DNA of 64,000 nt from Rhyacophila brunnea (lineage: Eukaryota; Arthropoda; Insecta; Trichoptera; Rhyacophilidae). Numbering within the stretch: the stretch's first letter is position 1; every line of letters begins with the position of its first letter. Under the pieces are notes generated by a model. The model did no database searches, had not been told where the DNA came from, and worked only from the letters and a program-made list of their open reading frames with translations. A program made the translations under genes and the position numbers. The stretch lies in assembly GCA_022495005.1 (NCBI GenBank), contig JAGYXB010000653.1, forward strand, positions 248,001-312,000. Reading direction: 5' to 3'. Shown here piece after piece: positions 22,467-35,263 of the stretch.

Positions 22467-25400
22467 ATAGATACGTAAATCCTATTTATATATAATATCT
22501 CACAAAAGAATTAAAATATTAATTATTTTATCATAATTTGTCTTCTATCAATCATATCTTGGTAGGTTTGCGACATTTAAACCTGTGGAGAAAATGACGT
22601 TTAAATCGTAGTCTTCGGTATTTTGGTACTGAGGGATTCTGATATCGTTTATAATATTATTATGTTTTGGTTTATTACAGCGATGGCAAACCTATTTAAG
22701 TTTAGTTACCACAAACATAAAATATATTAAAAATAATCGGTGGCGTGTCAAAGAGATTGCAAAAACAATTCTTCCAGTTTTTTTTCCGAGAGATTCTTTT
22801 GTAGATTTCCATTGCTGTAGGTGTTGGATCGGTTTTCCCGAAAACAAAAATTTTCCCATCAAGAATCAGAGTCGGAAGCTTTATTCAGCTTTACTCATTC
22901 AATTACTCTTTTAAATATCGGTTTTCCTTCCAGATTCATTTCATTCAGGATTCCGACATGTTTTATTTGTTTTATTTGCAAATAACATACCGTCCTGTTA
23001 AACATAAATTGGTTTCGGTATCTTTTAAAAATTCAAACATTTTGCGGTTCAACCGAGATGAAATGTAGGAACTCGTTTTCCATAATTACCTCACTTATAT
23101 TATTAAGTGACAACCGATTTTTCGCATATGCCACCGCCACCACCGCTGCACTAGTAAGTGCTAGTGTTGGTTTACAGTCTACACACACCCTTCACCTGAG
23201 CAAATGGTATGCAAAATAGCTTGGGCAGTCAACCTTAATAATCTTTTCATAAACATTAACAACAAGGGAAAATTACCGGTTGATTACTCATAGAGCATAG
23301 ACAAACTCCAATAAATCCCACGGCAATATTTATTTACGATAATCATTATTATTCCAAGGATCATACGACTCATAAGTTTTAATTTTATCTTATCGCTGTA
23401 GGTAATAATATAAGTTGATCATCCTTATGACCGACATGGCGGGCGGTAAAATCAGCTGTTATTAGAGGCTATAAGGACTTAAAATTATGCGGTAATTACA
23501 CAAGCGACAGTGATGCAGTGACGTAGTCTAAGAGAAAGTGGGTTAACATCTTAATAATATTATTTCATTATTAATGGCAATGCAAAATAAAAAGTGACGG
23601 CTACTTTATCACATGTGTTGTTGTATATACTTAATAGTGAAAAAGTGGTTCTGGGTTCATTTTTAAATACAATGAAAAGACAATGGGTGGGTATAAGTGT
23701 GTTTAATTTAATATCTTTTAATATACTTAACATTTATTATTAGATGCATATACCATGTGAATGATAACTACCAGAATATCGACACAATTATTCATCCCTG
23801 AAAAATGACTGGTGAAACATAATCACCTTTCAAAATGCAGTATCTATTACATGACAGTTGTGGGAGTCTTCTTCAATAAGAAGGATATGCTCGGTACACG
23901 TGATTTTTATAAAGCAACATACATTAATAAGTGGGTTTCATCTGAATTATTTTATCAATTAACATTGAAGTAAATGTAAATGAAATTTTATATAGAGAAA
24001 ATTATTTTTTGCGTAGGTACCATTCATGTGACAGTAGATTTACAACCGTTAATGGGTCTATTTATTTAACTGTTTCCAAATGAAGACACGTTAAGTACTA
24101 AGTTAATTGACCGGTGAACTTTTTATATGAATTTAACTAATCACCTAGTTAATTTAAACAACTGTGATTAAAACAATTAAAACCAGTCTTTTAAAAAAAT
24201 CTCACAGATACTCACTATTCAGATTCTATTGTCTTGCAGCTAAATGAATGGCAGTTTTGTATTTACCTAGCAATTATTTACTGTTAATATAAGACATTTT
24301 AAGCTACAGTTACCAAAGTCTTGTGAATTGGAGAAAGAATTAAATATTTAAGACATATTTTGTAGCACAGATAGGTACTTCACTTAGGTTTGCAATCCTA
24401 TGATTCCGGGATTCGGGATACCACACGATTTATTGATTCTGGAATTGAGAATGGTTGAATCCATTGAATTATGTTTCACTTAATTTTCATCTAAAATATT
24501 CTAATTTGTAAACACACAAACACAATTATTTGAAAAATAGAACGTGACTAAAATAATTATTATTCAAAGCGTAATAAGGAGGATTTGCGAGTTTTAAAAA
24601 ATAATAAATATTAAACAAACATAAAAAAATATTATTTAAAAAAGCAATTATTTATAATCACAAATACTGATAATAAAATATTGCCACTTTCCCGAAATAA
24701 TGAGCTAATAATTGTAAACTCTGAAAGAAAGTTAGGTGAAAATTATGTTTAACGTGTAAGCAGGTAATACGCGTGTTGATAAATGCACACTTTAGTGTAA
24801 GTACACTATTAAAGTTAACAACGGTTATCATATAAAACGAAATACGGCTTTAATATCAGTTTAAAACAATAACTGCATTAAATCTATAGACCAGTATTGG
24901 AAATACTGTTATACTGATATAAGAAAACTTCTGTCAGACGCATACTGACGACACGTAAGCAACGCCGTGTCTCAAGGTTGAAAGCATTGTTAAAAGACAA
25001 TAAACCACTTTAATCATAATCATATCATAATATTTATGAAATAAATGGAAAATAATTATTGTTATATTATAAAATAAAATGATTTAGCAGGATTGACAAT
25101 ATTGTATCGCATACAACACACATTTATTTATTTTCACAGTAGATATAACAGTAACACATCTGTTGCAATAGGTACTCATATATAAATAATATCATTATAA
25201 TAATGATTTTTAATATTCCACGCTACTGAAATACTATAATGTTCACCAATTACTTACTCGACAGTCATTCGGCGTAAGCAGTGGTATTCAAACTATGTCC
25301 AGATAGTCGTAATTTAACATGTTGTGCAGATGTACGAATACAATGATAGATTCGTATGTTTCGGCGGTTGTTGTCCTTCATGCAATAATAATGATAACGA

Positions 25401-27427
25401 CGGCTCATTTAGTATCTAGGTATAACGTTTCCGTTCTCCTTTGTCCTTTATTTTGGCACTGAGTACTTAATTACTTAATTTTCTAGTACTTAATTTTCTT
25501 TAAAAATCCCATATCGTTGTCCTTTATTTTCGTAAATACTTTGAACGGCGGAAAATGAATATTAAAAAGATTGCCGAGCATAAATTGGCGTAGAGAAAAA
25601 TCCGGTTGTGAAGTGAAATTTTTCAACTAGCTGCTCAGAACATAATATGTGTACCTATATATTATATTTATTTAAAGCACCGTGAAAAGAAACACATTGA
25701 AAACCACTGGCGGTAGGCATAATCGCGAATGCTCGAACCGTGGCCATTTTTTCACAACGCATCAGTCCGCAAGAATCTCACAGGTATTTCGAGACCTTGA
25801 TTATCACACCTGCAATATTATTGGGCGATGGATAAAGCCATAAAATATAGAAACACTTCGCATAAAATGAAAACGTGTTTATTGAGGCTATAAAAATTGC
25901 ATTCGGTAAATATTGATAGCGAGAATAAAACTCATGTAGGTAATGATAATATACGTACGTTTACTTAGCCGACGACGAGAGAAAAATAATCTTGGTTTCA
26001 CTGAAGTTTATTGAACCAAATTATTTACGTAGTAGGTATCAATGGATATTAAATATAAAAAAATAAACGACTCTGCCGATGTACGAGTATCTACATCTGG
26101 ATCTGCTTACACACATTTCATTATTTCGAAAACAGTTGAAAACTTAAATGAATATAGCCAATTTGCAGTAAGGGCGTATAGAAATTCGAGTTTATGTCTT
26201 TACTTGATTGTTATTATATTCTGCTAACGTGTCCGTTTATATATTGCGACATACTTTTATATTAAGTTGAAAAAATAATTATACCTAAGTATATTGTAAA
26301 ATAAGGGCGCATATTACCAATTCATGTTCAGGTTTTTTAATTATTCTTATTACGTGTCCATTCTAAGAGTGTGTGTATTATGTGTGTATGGCAGTGTCTA
26401 AAATTAGTTTGAAAATGTGATATAACAACGGAAGTTTCACGTGATAGACGCTATAAAAGACAATGTATCACAATGAAATACCATACAGATTTTTCAGATT
26501 TGGTTCCCAATGAAACCCTAAATACTTAATTTTTGACCTTTATACGGCAAGTAGCCATTAAAATCTTGTTTTGTTTTGAATATTTTGACATATTACGATA
26601 TCGATTTTCTTATAGTCTGATAGCTCATATCAGAATACACACTACAAAATCAAGAGTAAATAGGTACCTACCTAGATACTAAAAATATTTATTTATTTTA
26701 CGTCAAAAATAATGCAGGCAGTTTTATTATACATCTTAATAAGTTCGGAACAGCGTGTCGTCAATTTAATGCAAAACTCGCCCCCGCGTCTCCGTCGCTC
26801 GGAAGCTCGCGGAAAATTGTTTGCATTTTTCATATTATTTGAATACGAATTTCAAGCAAAGAGATAAATTCATATTGCTTACCAAAGAGTTACTTATATT
26901 TTAGTCTTGTTGACAATTTTTAAATTTTGAAGCATGCTCGAGAGATGAATATGACATGTCTCTGAGTATTTATTTATACTTAGTATTTCATATTAAAAAA
27001 AAACTAATTTCGTATTAACACAAGGACACTTATAAATAATATGTACCAGTTTATTATATATATTGCGGGTTTGTAAGAGTGCAATTTATGCATTGAAGTT
27101 TTTGGTCGTCTTTACAATTTTAAAATTATTGAGTATGAACGTAAGAATACTCAAGAAATGAGAATAATACTTATGACAATCTGTAAGTATATTAAAAATG
27201 TATTAAGGTTTGCAATTCCGGAATCTGAAATACTAGAATACTGCTAAACTTTGGGATTAACCTTTACTGTGACGTTTATCAAGGATAACATGATGAAATC
27301 ACATATATTAACTATAAAACTAATACATAATAAATTGATGTACGTAATAAAATTAATTTAAACCCTTTAATATCAAAATCTACCAAACAAATTCATACAT
27401 GCGATCAAATATAACAACATATTCAAA
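22467..27427. other. Long gene-free stretch, probably intronic
   Basis: No exon was found over nearly 5 kb. It may lie within the FERM-domain gene whose exon is at 27552-27649 on the minus strand, downstream of that exon. A small duplication of a TGTCCTTTATTTT word occurs near 25440 and 25517. A CpG-rich patch at 26760-26815 lies inside a 46-codon minus-strand frame (26698-26838) of unknown meaning. Degenerate GGGATTC words near 24400 faintly resemble the hAT element at 54839. Confidence 0.4.
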
Positions 27428-27453
27428 AAAAAGCACTTATATTGGAGGTCATA
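27428..27453. repeat. Decayed partial copy of the FERM exon's 3' border
   Basis: About 25 bp (AAAAGCACTTATATTGGAGG and flanks) repeat the sequence at 27540-27564 with two or three differences, offset 111 bp. Read on the minus strand this duplicates the last bases of the FERM exon plus its donor, but the donor GT has become AT. It is an inactive leftover of a local duplication. Confidence 0.55.
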
Positions 27454-27551
27454 CGATGACTTTATTGATTTCGAGACTTTCTATAAAACGCCAGTAGTAG
27501 ATACATAGATCTAAATTAAGTGTAGTTATATAATAAAATAAAAGCACTTAC

Positions 27552-27649
27552 ATTGGAGGACATAGGCAGCCAGCTGAGGTGCAAGATCAGGTGGAACAGG
27601 AAGGCGTCCACGAACTACATCTTGCCTCACTTGAAGGAACACTTGATAC
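27552..27649 (-). CDS. Exon of a FERM-domain protein (central lobe)
   Basis: The exon is bounded on the minus strand by CTCCTTTTCCTCAG and a GTAAGTG donor, both strong. It is 98 nt: one base completing a split codon (AG|G would give Arg), 32 codons, and one base left over (T). It reads YQVFLQVRQDVVRG, then RLPVPPDLAPQLAAYVLQ. The YxxFLQx+xDhxxGRLP----hA--LAAYhLQ pattern is the opening of the FERM F2 subdomain in protein 4.1, FRMD, PTPN and FARP-type proteins, where ...Q(S/A)E-GDY usually follows; the leftover T is compatible with Ser. FERM proteins link membranes to the actin cytoskeleton. Which family member this is cannot be settled from 32 residues. Neighbouring exons were not found in the window. 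Confidence 0.85.
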
Positions 27650-27659
27650 CTGAGGAAAA

Positions 27660-29950
27660 GGAGAATAATATTATGATTAGAAGTATTCGTCAGAATAATT
27701 ACTATCATTATAGTTCAGTAAGCGGAATTTAATACACATACATACTATATAATGTACATGTGGGAAAGAAAAATAGAGATAAGCCTAAAACCTTTAGCCT
27801 AAAGCCTTTCAGGAAAATTAAAGAAGATTCACTTTTGGACAACTTTTTATCTGTATATGCATGATGATTAATTTGGTATATCTAACTAATTGTTCAGTTT
27901 TTTCAGACGTATCTCCCTTTTCTGTATTCATAACCAATCTATATATAAGAAGATTAATAATGCAATTGGTAGATAGATACGCAATAATTAAAAATCAAAA
28001 TCGAAAAACTGCAATGTGACGGTTCTGCTTTACAACGATTTCATACATAATAATATAATAATAGTGACATGATATATTTTTTGATTACTAAGCCAAGTAA
28101 ATAAAGAAATGAAATGAATTCCATGAAATAAGCTGAAGTTAAGATTTATTTTGTGTGAGGGGGTTTGTCACAGATTTGTCACGCGTCATAAGCGGAGACA
28201 ACCCAGCCGTGTTGTGCAGCTTCCGTCATAACATAACAACGATCAGAAGAAATGTGACAAGCGCAAACGCCCCGTGACGGTAATATGAATCTGCCACCGA
28301 AGACGAATGCATCAGAGGAAATAAGTGGAATACCGACTGGAAAATGCACTACATAATTTTATAAAAGTCTTCCGTGAGTAACCAGTTTCTCAAAAATTAA
28401 TTTTAATTTAAATATAGTTTTTAGAGTTTAAATGTCCAAGTTTTAGTAGTATAAACATAATACACAATACCAAACTTATCAAAGGTAACAACATTCACAA
28501 AAACGTAGTTTATCAGAGTAATATGACTAGAAATTTCAAATAAGGATCGATACCATTTGACCGACATTTCGATACGATACGGTTACAAAACATCAGTTCT
28601 GGGACAAATTATCCCCTGGAAGGAAAAACCCCTTGAACAAGAACATCCGTATAGAAACCGCCTAGAATATCAACCCCCTGTATCAAAATTAAAACTATTT
28701 AAATACAATTTAATTTCAAATTTATTTTAAAATATTTATTTCGTCAAATAAATTTTTGTATCCATTGTTTGTTGTGCCAAGGAAAAATTTATTTAAAGAG
28801 TTTTTATTTTTATATTGGGGCTTTTTTCTCACAGTTATTGTTATTATCTGGGGGGTTATTGATGGAGGGTATTTCTTCTGTTATTTCGCTTCAGGAAACT
28901 AGAAATACTCTCGATTTGGACTTTGGGAAAATTGTTTTGATTGGATCTAAAAATATGTAACAAATATATTTAATTATCATCAGTAATGACTGGTACCTAT
29001 ATTATTGGTCTTTATTTTATAGGCATCGGTATATTTTGAACCATCGATTTACTACCCGGAATTCTTATTACTACAGCTTACGCCTTTTCTATCATGCGCA
29101 TCTATCTAGGGTTGTTCAGAGAGATTTCATTCTACGTTTTTACTTCAAGAATATTTTTCTGTCTAGTGGTCGACCAATACTTCATTTGCAGTTCAGTTTT
29201 TCGAATGTCAGTTTTCAGTGGACAGCTCATCCTATGTATTTAATATTATGGTAGGTACATGGAATTTTACTCTACCGTTTATACAGAAATCGAATATTAT
29301 ATTATTTCGATTTAATAGGAATTCGATTTACTAAGAAGTTATAAATCACATCTGTGTTAAGTTACAACTTGTGTGACGATATATTACTAAACTGAACTAA
29401 TTGCCTGCCTTAATAGCCGGAAAGAGCTGTCAACTCGATATTCTATTCGTTATCTTAAAATTCACAGTCAAAATTTTAAATAGGTACATACCAGAGTAAT
29501 TTTAAGTAATTTTATTTTGATATATGAAATCCAGGTGGCGTGCCACCTATCAAACGAAATCATACTTATATTCAATTATAAAGGTACTTTTAGAAGTTTT
29601 ATTAATCTAAATATAGAGATATCACATCTTAAGCCTTCAGGCTATATAATATAATCCACGCCGGCATATGAAAGATATTCTGTGTTCATTCATTTTGTAA
29701 TACTGACAAACAGTGCTGTCGATAATTTTATAACAACCAGTTCGCAGTTTAATTATAGTTTTTAGTTTTTAAGTAATCAACATTATCAGTTGAAAACGAA
29801 GTTTTCTTTACAACAAAAAAAAACATGGCGGTATTCTACAATAAAATAACTTGGGTATGATTTTTATTACAATCGCGTTATATTAACGACATTTCAGTGC
29901 CATATATAATTTTTTCATCAATGTGTTCTCATTCATAGCGTTTGTCATTA
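27660..29950. other. No exon seen; probably intron of the FERM gene
   Basis: A moderately GC-rich patch at 28150-28330 has weakly matching inverted words (GGGGGTTTGTCAC and GGGGCGTTTGC-CTTGTCAC) that may be a decayed foldback. A 16-bp palindrome AGGTGGCGTGCCACCT lies at about 29533. Other frames look like chance. Confidence 0.35.
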
Positions 29951-30301
29951 TAGCGTCTGTCTACGTGCATGGATTTACTGGCAACATTAGTGTGTTTACA
30001 CGTCAAAGTACTGACTAGCGAGACACGCGTCATTTTATGGTGCTATTGGACTGAATGTGAAAATTGGTAAATCTCGAAAATGATCTGCGCGGTGTAGTTT
30101 GTTATTTTCCAGCAAGTTCTCCACTATCGCTCTACTGCGAGGCAGCAAACATCTCACAAGTTCCAACTGAAGCGTTAAAAATCAGAAGCTTGCAACTATT
30201 GCAACTTGCTCGGTAACACGTGTTTACTCGTGCATTTTCTTGTTATGGTCGCGATAATACGTACTGTCAGTAGTAAATTCATGCACATGTAAAGGGGTAT
30301 T
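29951..30301. mobile_element. Foldback element, family X, copy 1
   Basis: The left end TACGTGCATGGATTTACTGG and the reverse-complemented right end CATGTGCATGAATTTACTAC are inverted repeats. The right arm (CGTATTATCGCGACCATAAC and CAAGAAAATGCACG on the minus strand) is nearly identical to the left arm of the copy at 47161-47895. The core contains TCCACTATCGCTCTACTGCG, shared with two other copies. No open frame. It sits in presumed intronic or spacer DNA. Confidence 0.65.
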
Positions 30302-32755
30302 ATGTATTTTGCAGTCAAAAACAGTAACAAACAGTTCGCACGAGCCGCCTGAATGAAAACAAACGTATTATCATTTTAGTAAAGTCGTTACAGTTTTATA
30401 TTATGCATTAATATATTCAAAGCATTTATATTAATAATATAAATTTAATTTGACCTCGTTTTAGTACATTTATTTTTAATAGCAGGTGCCGGAGAACACT
30501 GTTTATTACAGAGCAAAAACACATAATGGCTTGAAATAGAAAGTTTCAAACTAATTCTTCCAGTACACCTTTGCATACGATTATTACATATAAAATGATT
30601 GCAAAAAATGTTTAAACATGCTGTAATTTTGTAATATGTTTTAGTAGAGATTTGTGTCAAATTAGATTTTAATTAACATCAACGGAATAATAAAGCATCT
30701 TCAATAATATTAAATTTTAAATCACCTACTTACATGATTGACAACAGGTTAATCACCTGTTGTACCTATTTTTTGTGACTAATATATCTACGTGTATTAT
30801 TATTATTATATTTCTTATGGCTGAATTACACGAACAGTGTCGCCGAGTCGCAGATTCACGCTGATCATATGTGCAATCGTCAATCATAGATAACCAGGGA
30901 ACACAGAAATAAAGGAGAATGCGTTATATTCTGATTGTGAGCGTAACATATTTAAAATTGTGGAGAAAATATGGAATAAACTTAAATAAATGTTAAAGAA
31001 TATAATATTTTCAATAGTTACATCTGTATCATAATATGAATTAAAGTTTATCAAGTAAGCGAAACGCGTATTTAATATTAGAAATAAACTGAACCCGACT
31101 TCAAAATCTTAGTCCATGGCATTTATATACGTATTATTAATTTGTTAAGTGTAAATAACTATAATATACAACGATTTTATTATTAGCTTATAACTAATCA
31201 CAATATACGTTTGTATTTCTAGTATTAAAATGTAGTATAGTAAGTATAGTAAACTAAAAAAATATCTTTTTGTCAGCGTTTGATTCATTAATTTCTTATT
31301 AAAAATGTCACCGCAAATTATTGGAGACTGTGTTTGAAAAACTAGGTAATATAGTAATTTTTGTTTGTAATTAATACGTATTATTGTTTGTTAATTTAAT
31401 ATAGAGAATAACGGCCAGGGTTACAAATTATGAAGCCAGATGACAAGAAGCGATCAGAATTAATGCCTCGTAATGTAGCTATCGAAGTCATCGAGTCGGA
31501 TTAGACAAGAAAATAGTATATAAATTATTCGTTTCATGGGAATAATTTTAAAGTAGTGACGCTGTTATGAATTATGATACAGGCGATCAAGTCAGGTGGT
31601 CCGCGGGGAACGCGTTGTATAGTGTAATTTAAGTATTAGGTACTGTGATTGTCCGACTATACTTGTATACCATTTAATTACAAATAACTCCAAACTCAAA
31701 TAGCTTACCTTTATAACAATATTACCATTAATAAGTGTATACTTTTCCAGGATACAATAAATTAATAATAAACACTCTTTGGTTTTTGAAGTACCCAGTT
31801 ATATGAAATATTATAATATTGTAGATATTTTGCGTAAAGCAAGTACGTTTTTATTAAGATTTAACAGGTAAAACTCGCTTGCTTTTTGCAATACGTCACT
31901 AATAAATCAAAACTTTTTAAGTCACGCTGTTTAACTCAGGGAGGGTGGTGGCGTTGAGATAGAAGCTATGCATTTTATAAAATATTGTTATTTATATTGT
32001 ACAAACTTTATCTCTTGAGAAGAATGCAGATGTCTTTTGGCATAATAAACTAATAAACTAAGCAATTATTTAATAATACGCGCTAATTTGATCAAAATAA
32101 AATATCGAATTAAGTAGTTGCACAAATTACCAAAATTTAATTAAACTTATCGCAGTTTTAAAAATCGCCGTGTGGTGCACAGTTTTCAGGTGAATTAATT
32201 ATTGTCTGTTGGGCATTCTCTCCTAACAGGAAAATAGGATAGTGCAACGGAAAATAATACAAACATAATGTGAACTGGATTCAAAAAAGCATACAGAGAA
32301 AGTGAATTATAAGAGCATTGAATATGAAAGTAAAAAAATTAGATATTGGCAATTTTTCCGTATACACTCAGGATTTTAATATATAAAAAGACTGGTAGCG
32401 CAAATATCTGAACACAGTTTTTTATTAGATACGTACACTGTACATACGTATTGACCGTGAAAAAATACGTAGACAATCTGTCATGGGTTGAATTAGACCG
32501 GAGCCGGACATTAAAATGAACTTATTAGAGAAAAGATTAAATGTTTTAAATTTAGACAATGCTATATCATAATAACTATATATAATATTACTCACTTTAT
32601 CCATATAATATATGAATAAAATTCAATCCATGAAATTAAATATATCCACACAAATATTTTTTTGACAAAGTTAAATGTTGTGGTCTTGTCTAAAATTTCT
32701 CTTAGATTACACTAATAAAAGTGTATAATAAGTCATTATTTGCAACGAAATTCCA
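30302..32755. other. AT-rich stretch, no gene seen
   Basis: Includes a short (ATT)n run near 30799. No exon or second-copy repeat was recognised. Confidence 0.45.
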
Positions 32756-32860
32756 GTATGCTCCGTAATGGTTAGAGCCTCCGCCCATTATGACGGCCAG
32801 CCAGTGCAACTCAACGCAACGGCTGGTCAGTCGGTTAACAACCAGATCCCCATTTGGTTA
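32756..32860 (+). repeat. tRNA-like SINE head, degenerate
   Basis: An A-box-like GTAATGGTTAGAGC at 32764 is followed by a stem (GCCAGCC paired with GGCTGGTC) and a poor B-box-like GGTTAACAACCAGATCC. The A-box half looks tRNA-derived, the B box is decayed. No second copy is present in the window. Confidence 0.35.
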
Positions 32861-33711
32861 CATGTTACTAGACTTAGGTATGATTTCTGCTTATGGAAAT
32901 ATATTTTTACAAAGTATATTCTAAGCATCTGATCGTATCCGTTTATACCATACACTTACATTATACAAACTAGTGAAAATATATTTTCATGAACAGAAAT
33001 CTAAAAAAAAGTTTAATATGGCACACGGTTCTAAATCGTATATGGTTTCAGTCTATGGATAGCCTCTAAATTGTATGTATTACATTTTACCGTAGCACTC
33101 TTAATTTGCCAGAGTTTTCTCCAATTACGGAGGCGTGGCTATTCAATTATTCACTCAGAGAACTCAAAATAACTGCTAATAAGAATTGGATTAAAGAGTA
33201 TTAAATCAACCGATTTCGCATTAAACACTGTTTGCTAATCTTCAAGATATAGTGATTTGTCACAGTATTATGGATTATTGTATTAATGAATGAATGAGTT
33301 ATTATTAAACGCCATAGTTTAGGCAGTGGAGGTTTGCTGTACCTTTACTGAGAGAAAGAGTTAGTGTTAATAATGGTCTCAGTGATCCTCGGCCCTCCCT
33401 TCCACGAACCTTGGCCCGCGGCGAAATCTCCCGGATTCTTTCCCACGTTAGTGTTCTTCTTCTTCTTACTCTTAATACGCTCTGTCCGATGATGTTTTCA
33501 CTATTTTTTCTGGCTCCGTTTTAAATGTGTAATGTGTAATTAACTGTCGGCACTAAATTACATGTTCACTTTCGGACCGAGCACGGACAATGCTAGAGGT
33601 TAAACACTGTATGGTGATTATAGCTACGCTCGCCAAAGGTGAACGAGGGTTAATTTGTTTTTAATGATAAGGTTTTTATAAATCTTAGAAAAAAATCATA
33701 TTACTACGAAC
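32861..33711. other. No gene; GC-rich patch at 33380-33480
   Basis: The patch contains CTCGGCCCTCCCTTCC and GGCCCGCGGCGAAATCTCCC followed by TTCTTCTTCTTC. A GC-rich block next to a simple tail could be a LINE 3' end on the minus strand, but no diagnostic frame was found. Confidence 0.3.
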
Positions 33712-34100
33712 TAGCGTTGCCAACATAGTATTTTCATTCCAGATTTAGTATTTGGCTTTAAAAAAAATCACAGCTGACCTGTGGCGTATGTAGTGTTTTT
33801 TTTCTATTTAGAAACTAGGTTTATAGTTTTCATAAAAACGTTCTATTTTTTTTTTAATAAACGAATTCACTGACCGGGATAACAATTTAAAAAATATGAG
33901 GGTTTTGACGACGCCCCGCATTTTGTTGTTGTACTTGTTGATCTTAAAATTTTATGTTTTTTTATTTCTTCGTGGATACCGTCAATTATTTTTAGAGATT
34001 TCTTTTTGTTCGACAAAAAACAATAGCTGTATTATATTTTTATTTTTAGGAAATCTGGATTTTTGGCATATTTTATTAACGACAATAATTGGTAACACTA
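33712..34100. mobile_element. hAT-like element, decayed
   Basis: The left end TAGCGTTGCCAACATAGTA and the reverse-complemented right end TAGTGTTACCAATTAT are short inverted repeats of the hAT YAGYGTTGCCA type. The 8 bp outside each end, CTACGAAC and CTAGTAAT, agree at 5 positions, as expected for an old 8-bp target duplication. The first bases resemble the intact element at 40564-40780. The interior is non-coding. Confidence 0.5.
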
Positions 34101-34870
34101 CTAGTAATTATTTATTTGAGTACATACTTATTCAGGTGTAAATAAAAATATTCTCGGTTAACAAAGCAAAAATAAAAACAGTTATAGTGATAACACTGAT
34201 AACTATTCAATTGGCTGAAATATATGACCCATAATACTACATTAATTTATTTATGACCTACGTTCCATAAACAAGTACAGTAATGAGTGAAAGTGACAAA
34301 ATTAATATGAACATTGCCGAAGAGTAATTTTATACAACACGATTCAGAGTAGTTTTACTGGTTTACTTCAAAGCGGGGTTAGAATTAAAGTGTAGAGTAC
34401 TAGATAGAGTACATGCTGAGGTAGTGATGGTTCATAGATCAAAGACCAGAGTGATGATTTCTCAATTATTATTCTGGATCCGTATTAATGATTGGATGAG
34501 ATTTCACGGTTATTCATTTTTTATGTGTTAGTAAATACCTATTATTATTTGGGTTGTGAATAGAATCTATAGTAACTATCAGTCAGTCGGGCCTTAAAAG
34601 TAGCCTACAACCAAAATTGAATAATTAAGACATATTTACAATATATTATTTTTTTTATCTTATACATGTAACAAGGTTTAATCATTGACCATGCATGAAA
34701 AAAGATTCTAAATCTAAACAATATACGAGTTCTAGTCTATCATATTTGTTGAATTGTAATTGCAGACAACAAATGACTATGCGGGTGGTAAACGTCAATA
34801 TACTTAGGTTTTATGTTACAGTAATAAAAAATAGCGTATTATAACTATCATTTGATTATTTTTTTAAACA
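34101..34870. other. AT-rich stretch, no gene seen
   Basis: Nothing supportable was recognised. Confidence 0.45.
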
Positions 34871-35263
34871 ATTTTTTTTATTATTCAAACGAATAATACA
34901 AAAGATTTAAGAATGTAACATTCTTTTTATTGAACATTCATGATTTAAAAACACAAATATATAACCAATAGAAAAAAATATCTTTTTGAAAAAATACGAC
35001 ACCCCGTAGGATTCGAACCTGCGTCCCTCAGGATTCGCGCCCACGTGCATTGACCACTATGCTATAGAAATCTTATCTAATTGCGACGAATTGTAACTAA
35101 TGGTTTGTACAATACTCTCTGAAGCGCTTTCTAAACTGCGTTACTATTGGCACGTAGGTTCGAACCTGCTGGGTGTCGTATTTTTTCCAAAAAGATTTTT
35201 TTTTATTGGTTATATATTTCTCAGAAGTGTTTTCAAATTATGATATTCAAAAATAAATATATT
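34871..35263. mobile_element. Foldback element with two head-to-head tRNA-like ends, family F, copy 3
   Basis: Two copies of one tRNA-like module face away from each other. The left, on the minus strand, has a perfect A box TAGCATAGTGG (35054-35064) and perfect B box GGTTCGAATCC (35009-35019), then GGGTGTCGTATTTTTT, AAAAAGATA and TATTGGTTATATATTT. The right, on the plus strand, has GGTTCGAACCTGC (35157), GGTGTCGTATTTTTTCC, AAAAAGAT and TATTGGTTATATATTT. Together they give inverted arms of about 70-120 bp around a 90-bp spacer. The left module could still direct RNA polymerase III. Related, older copies are at 9080-9535 and 13640-13930. Confidence 0.7.

Noticed and set aside
26698..26838. 46-codon minus-strand frame across a CpG-rich patch (starts MKNANNFPRASERRRR)
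   Set aside because: Too short, and openness is explained by the local GC content.
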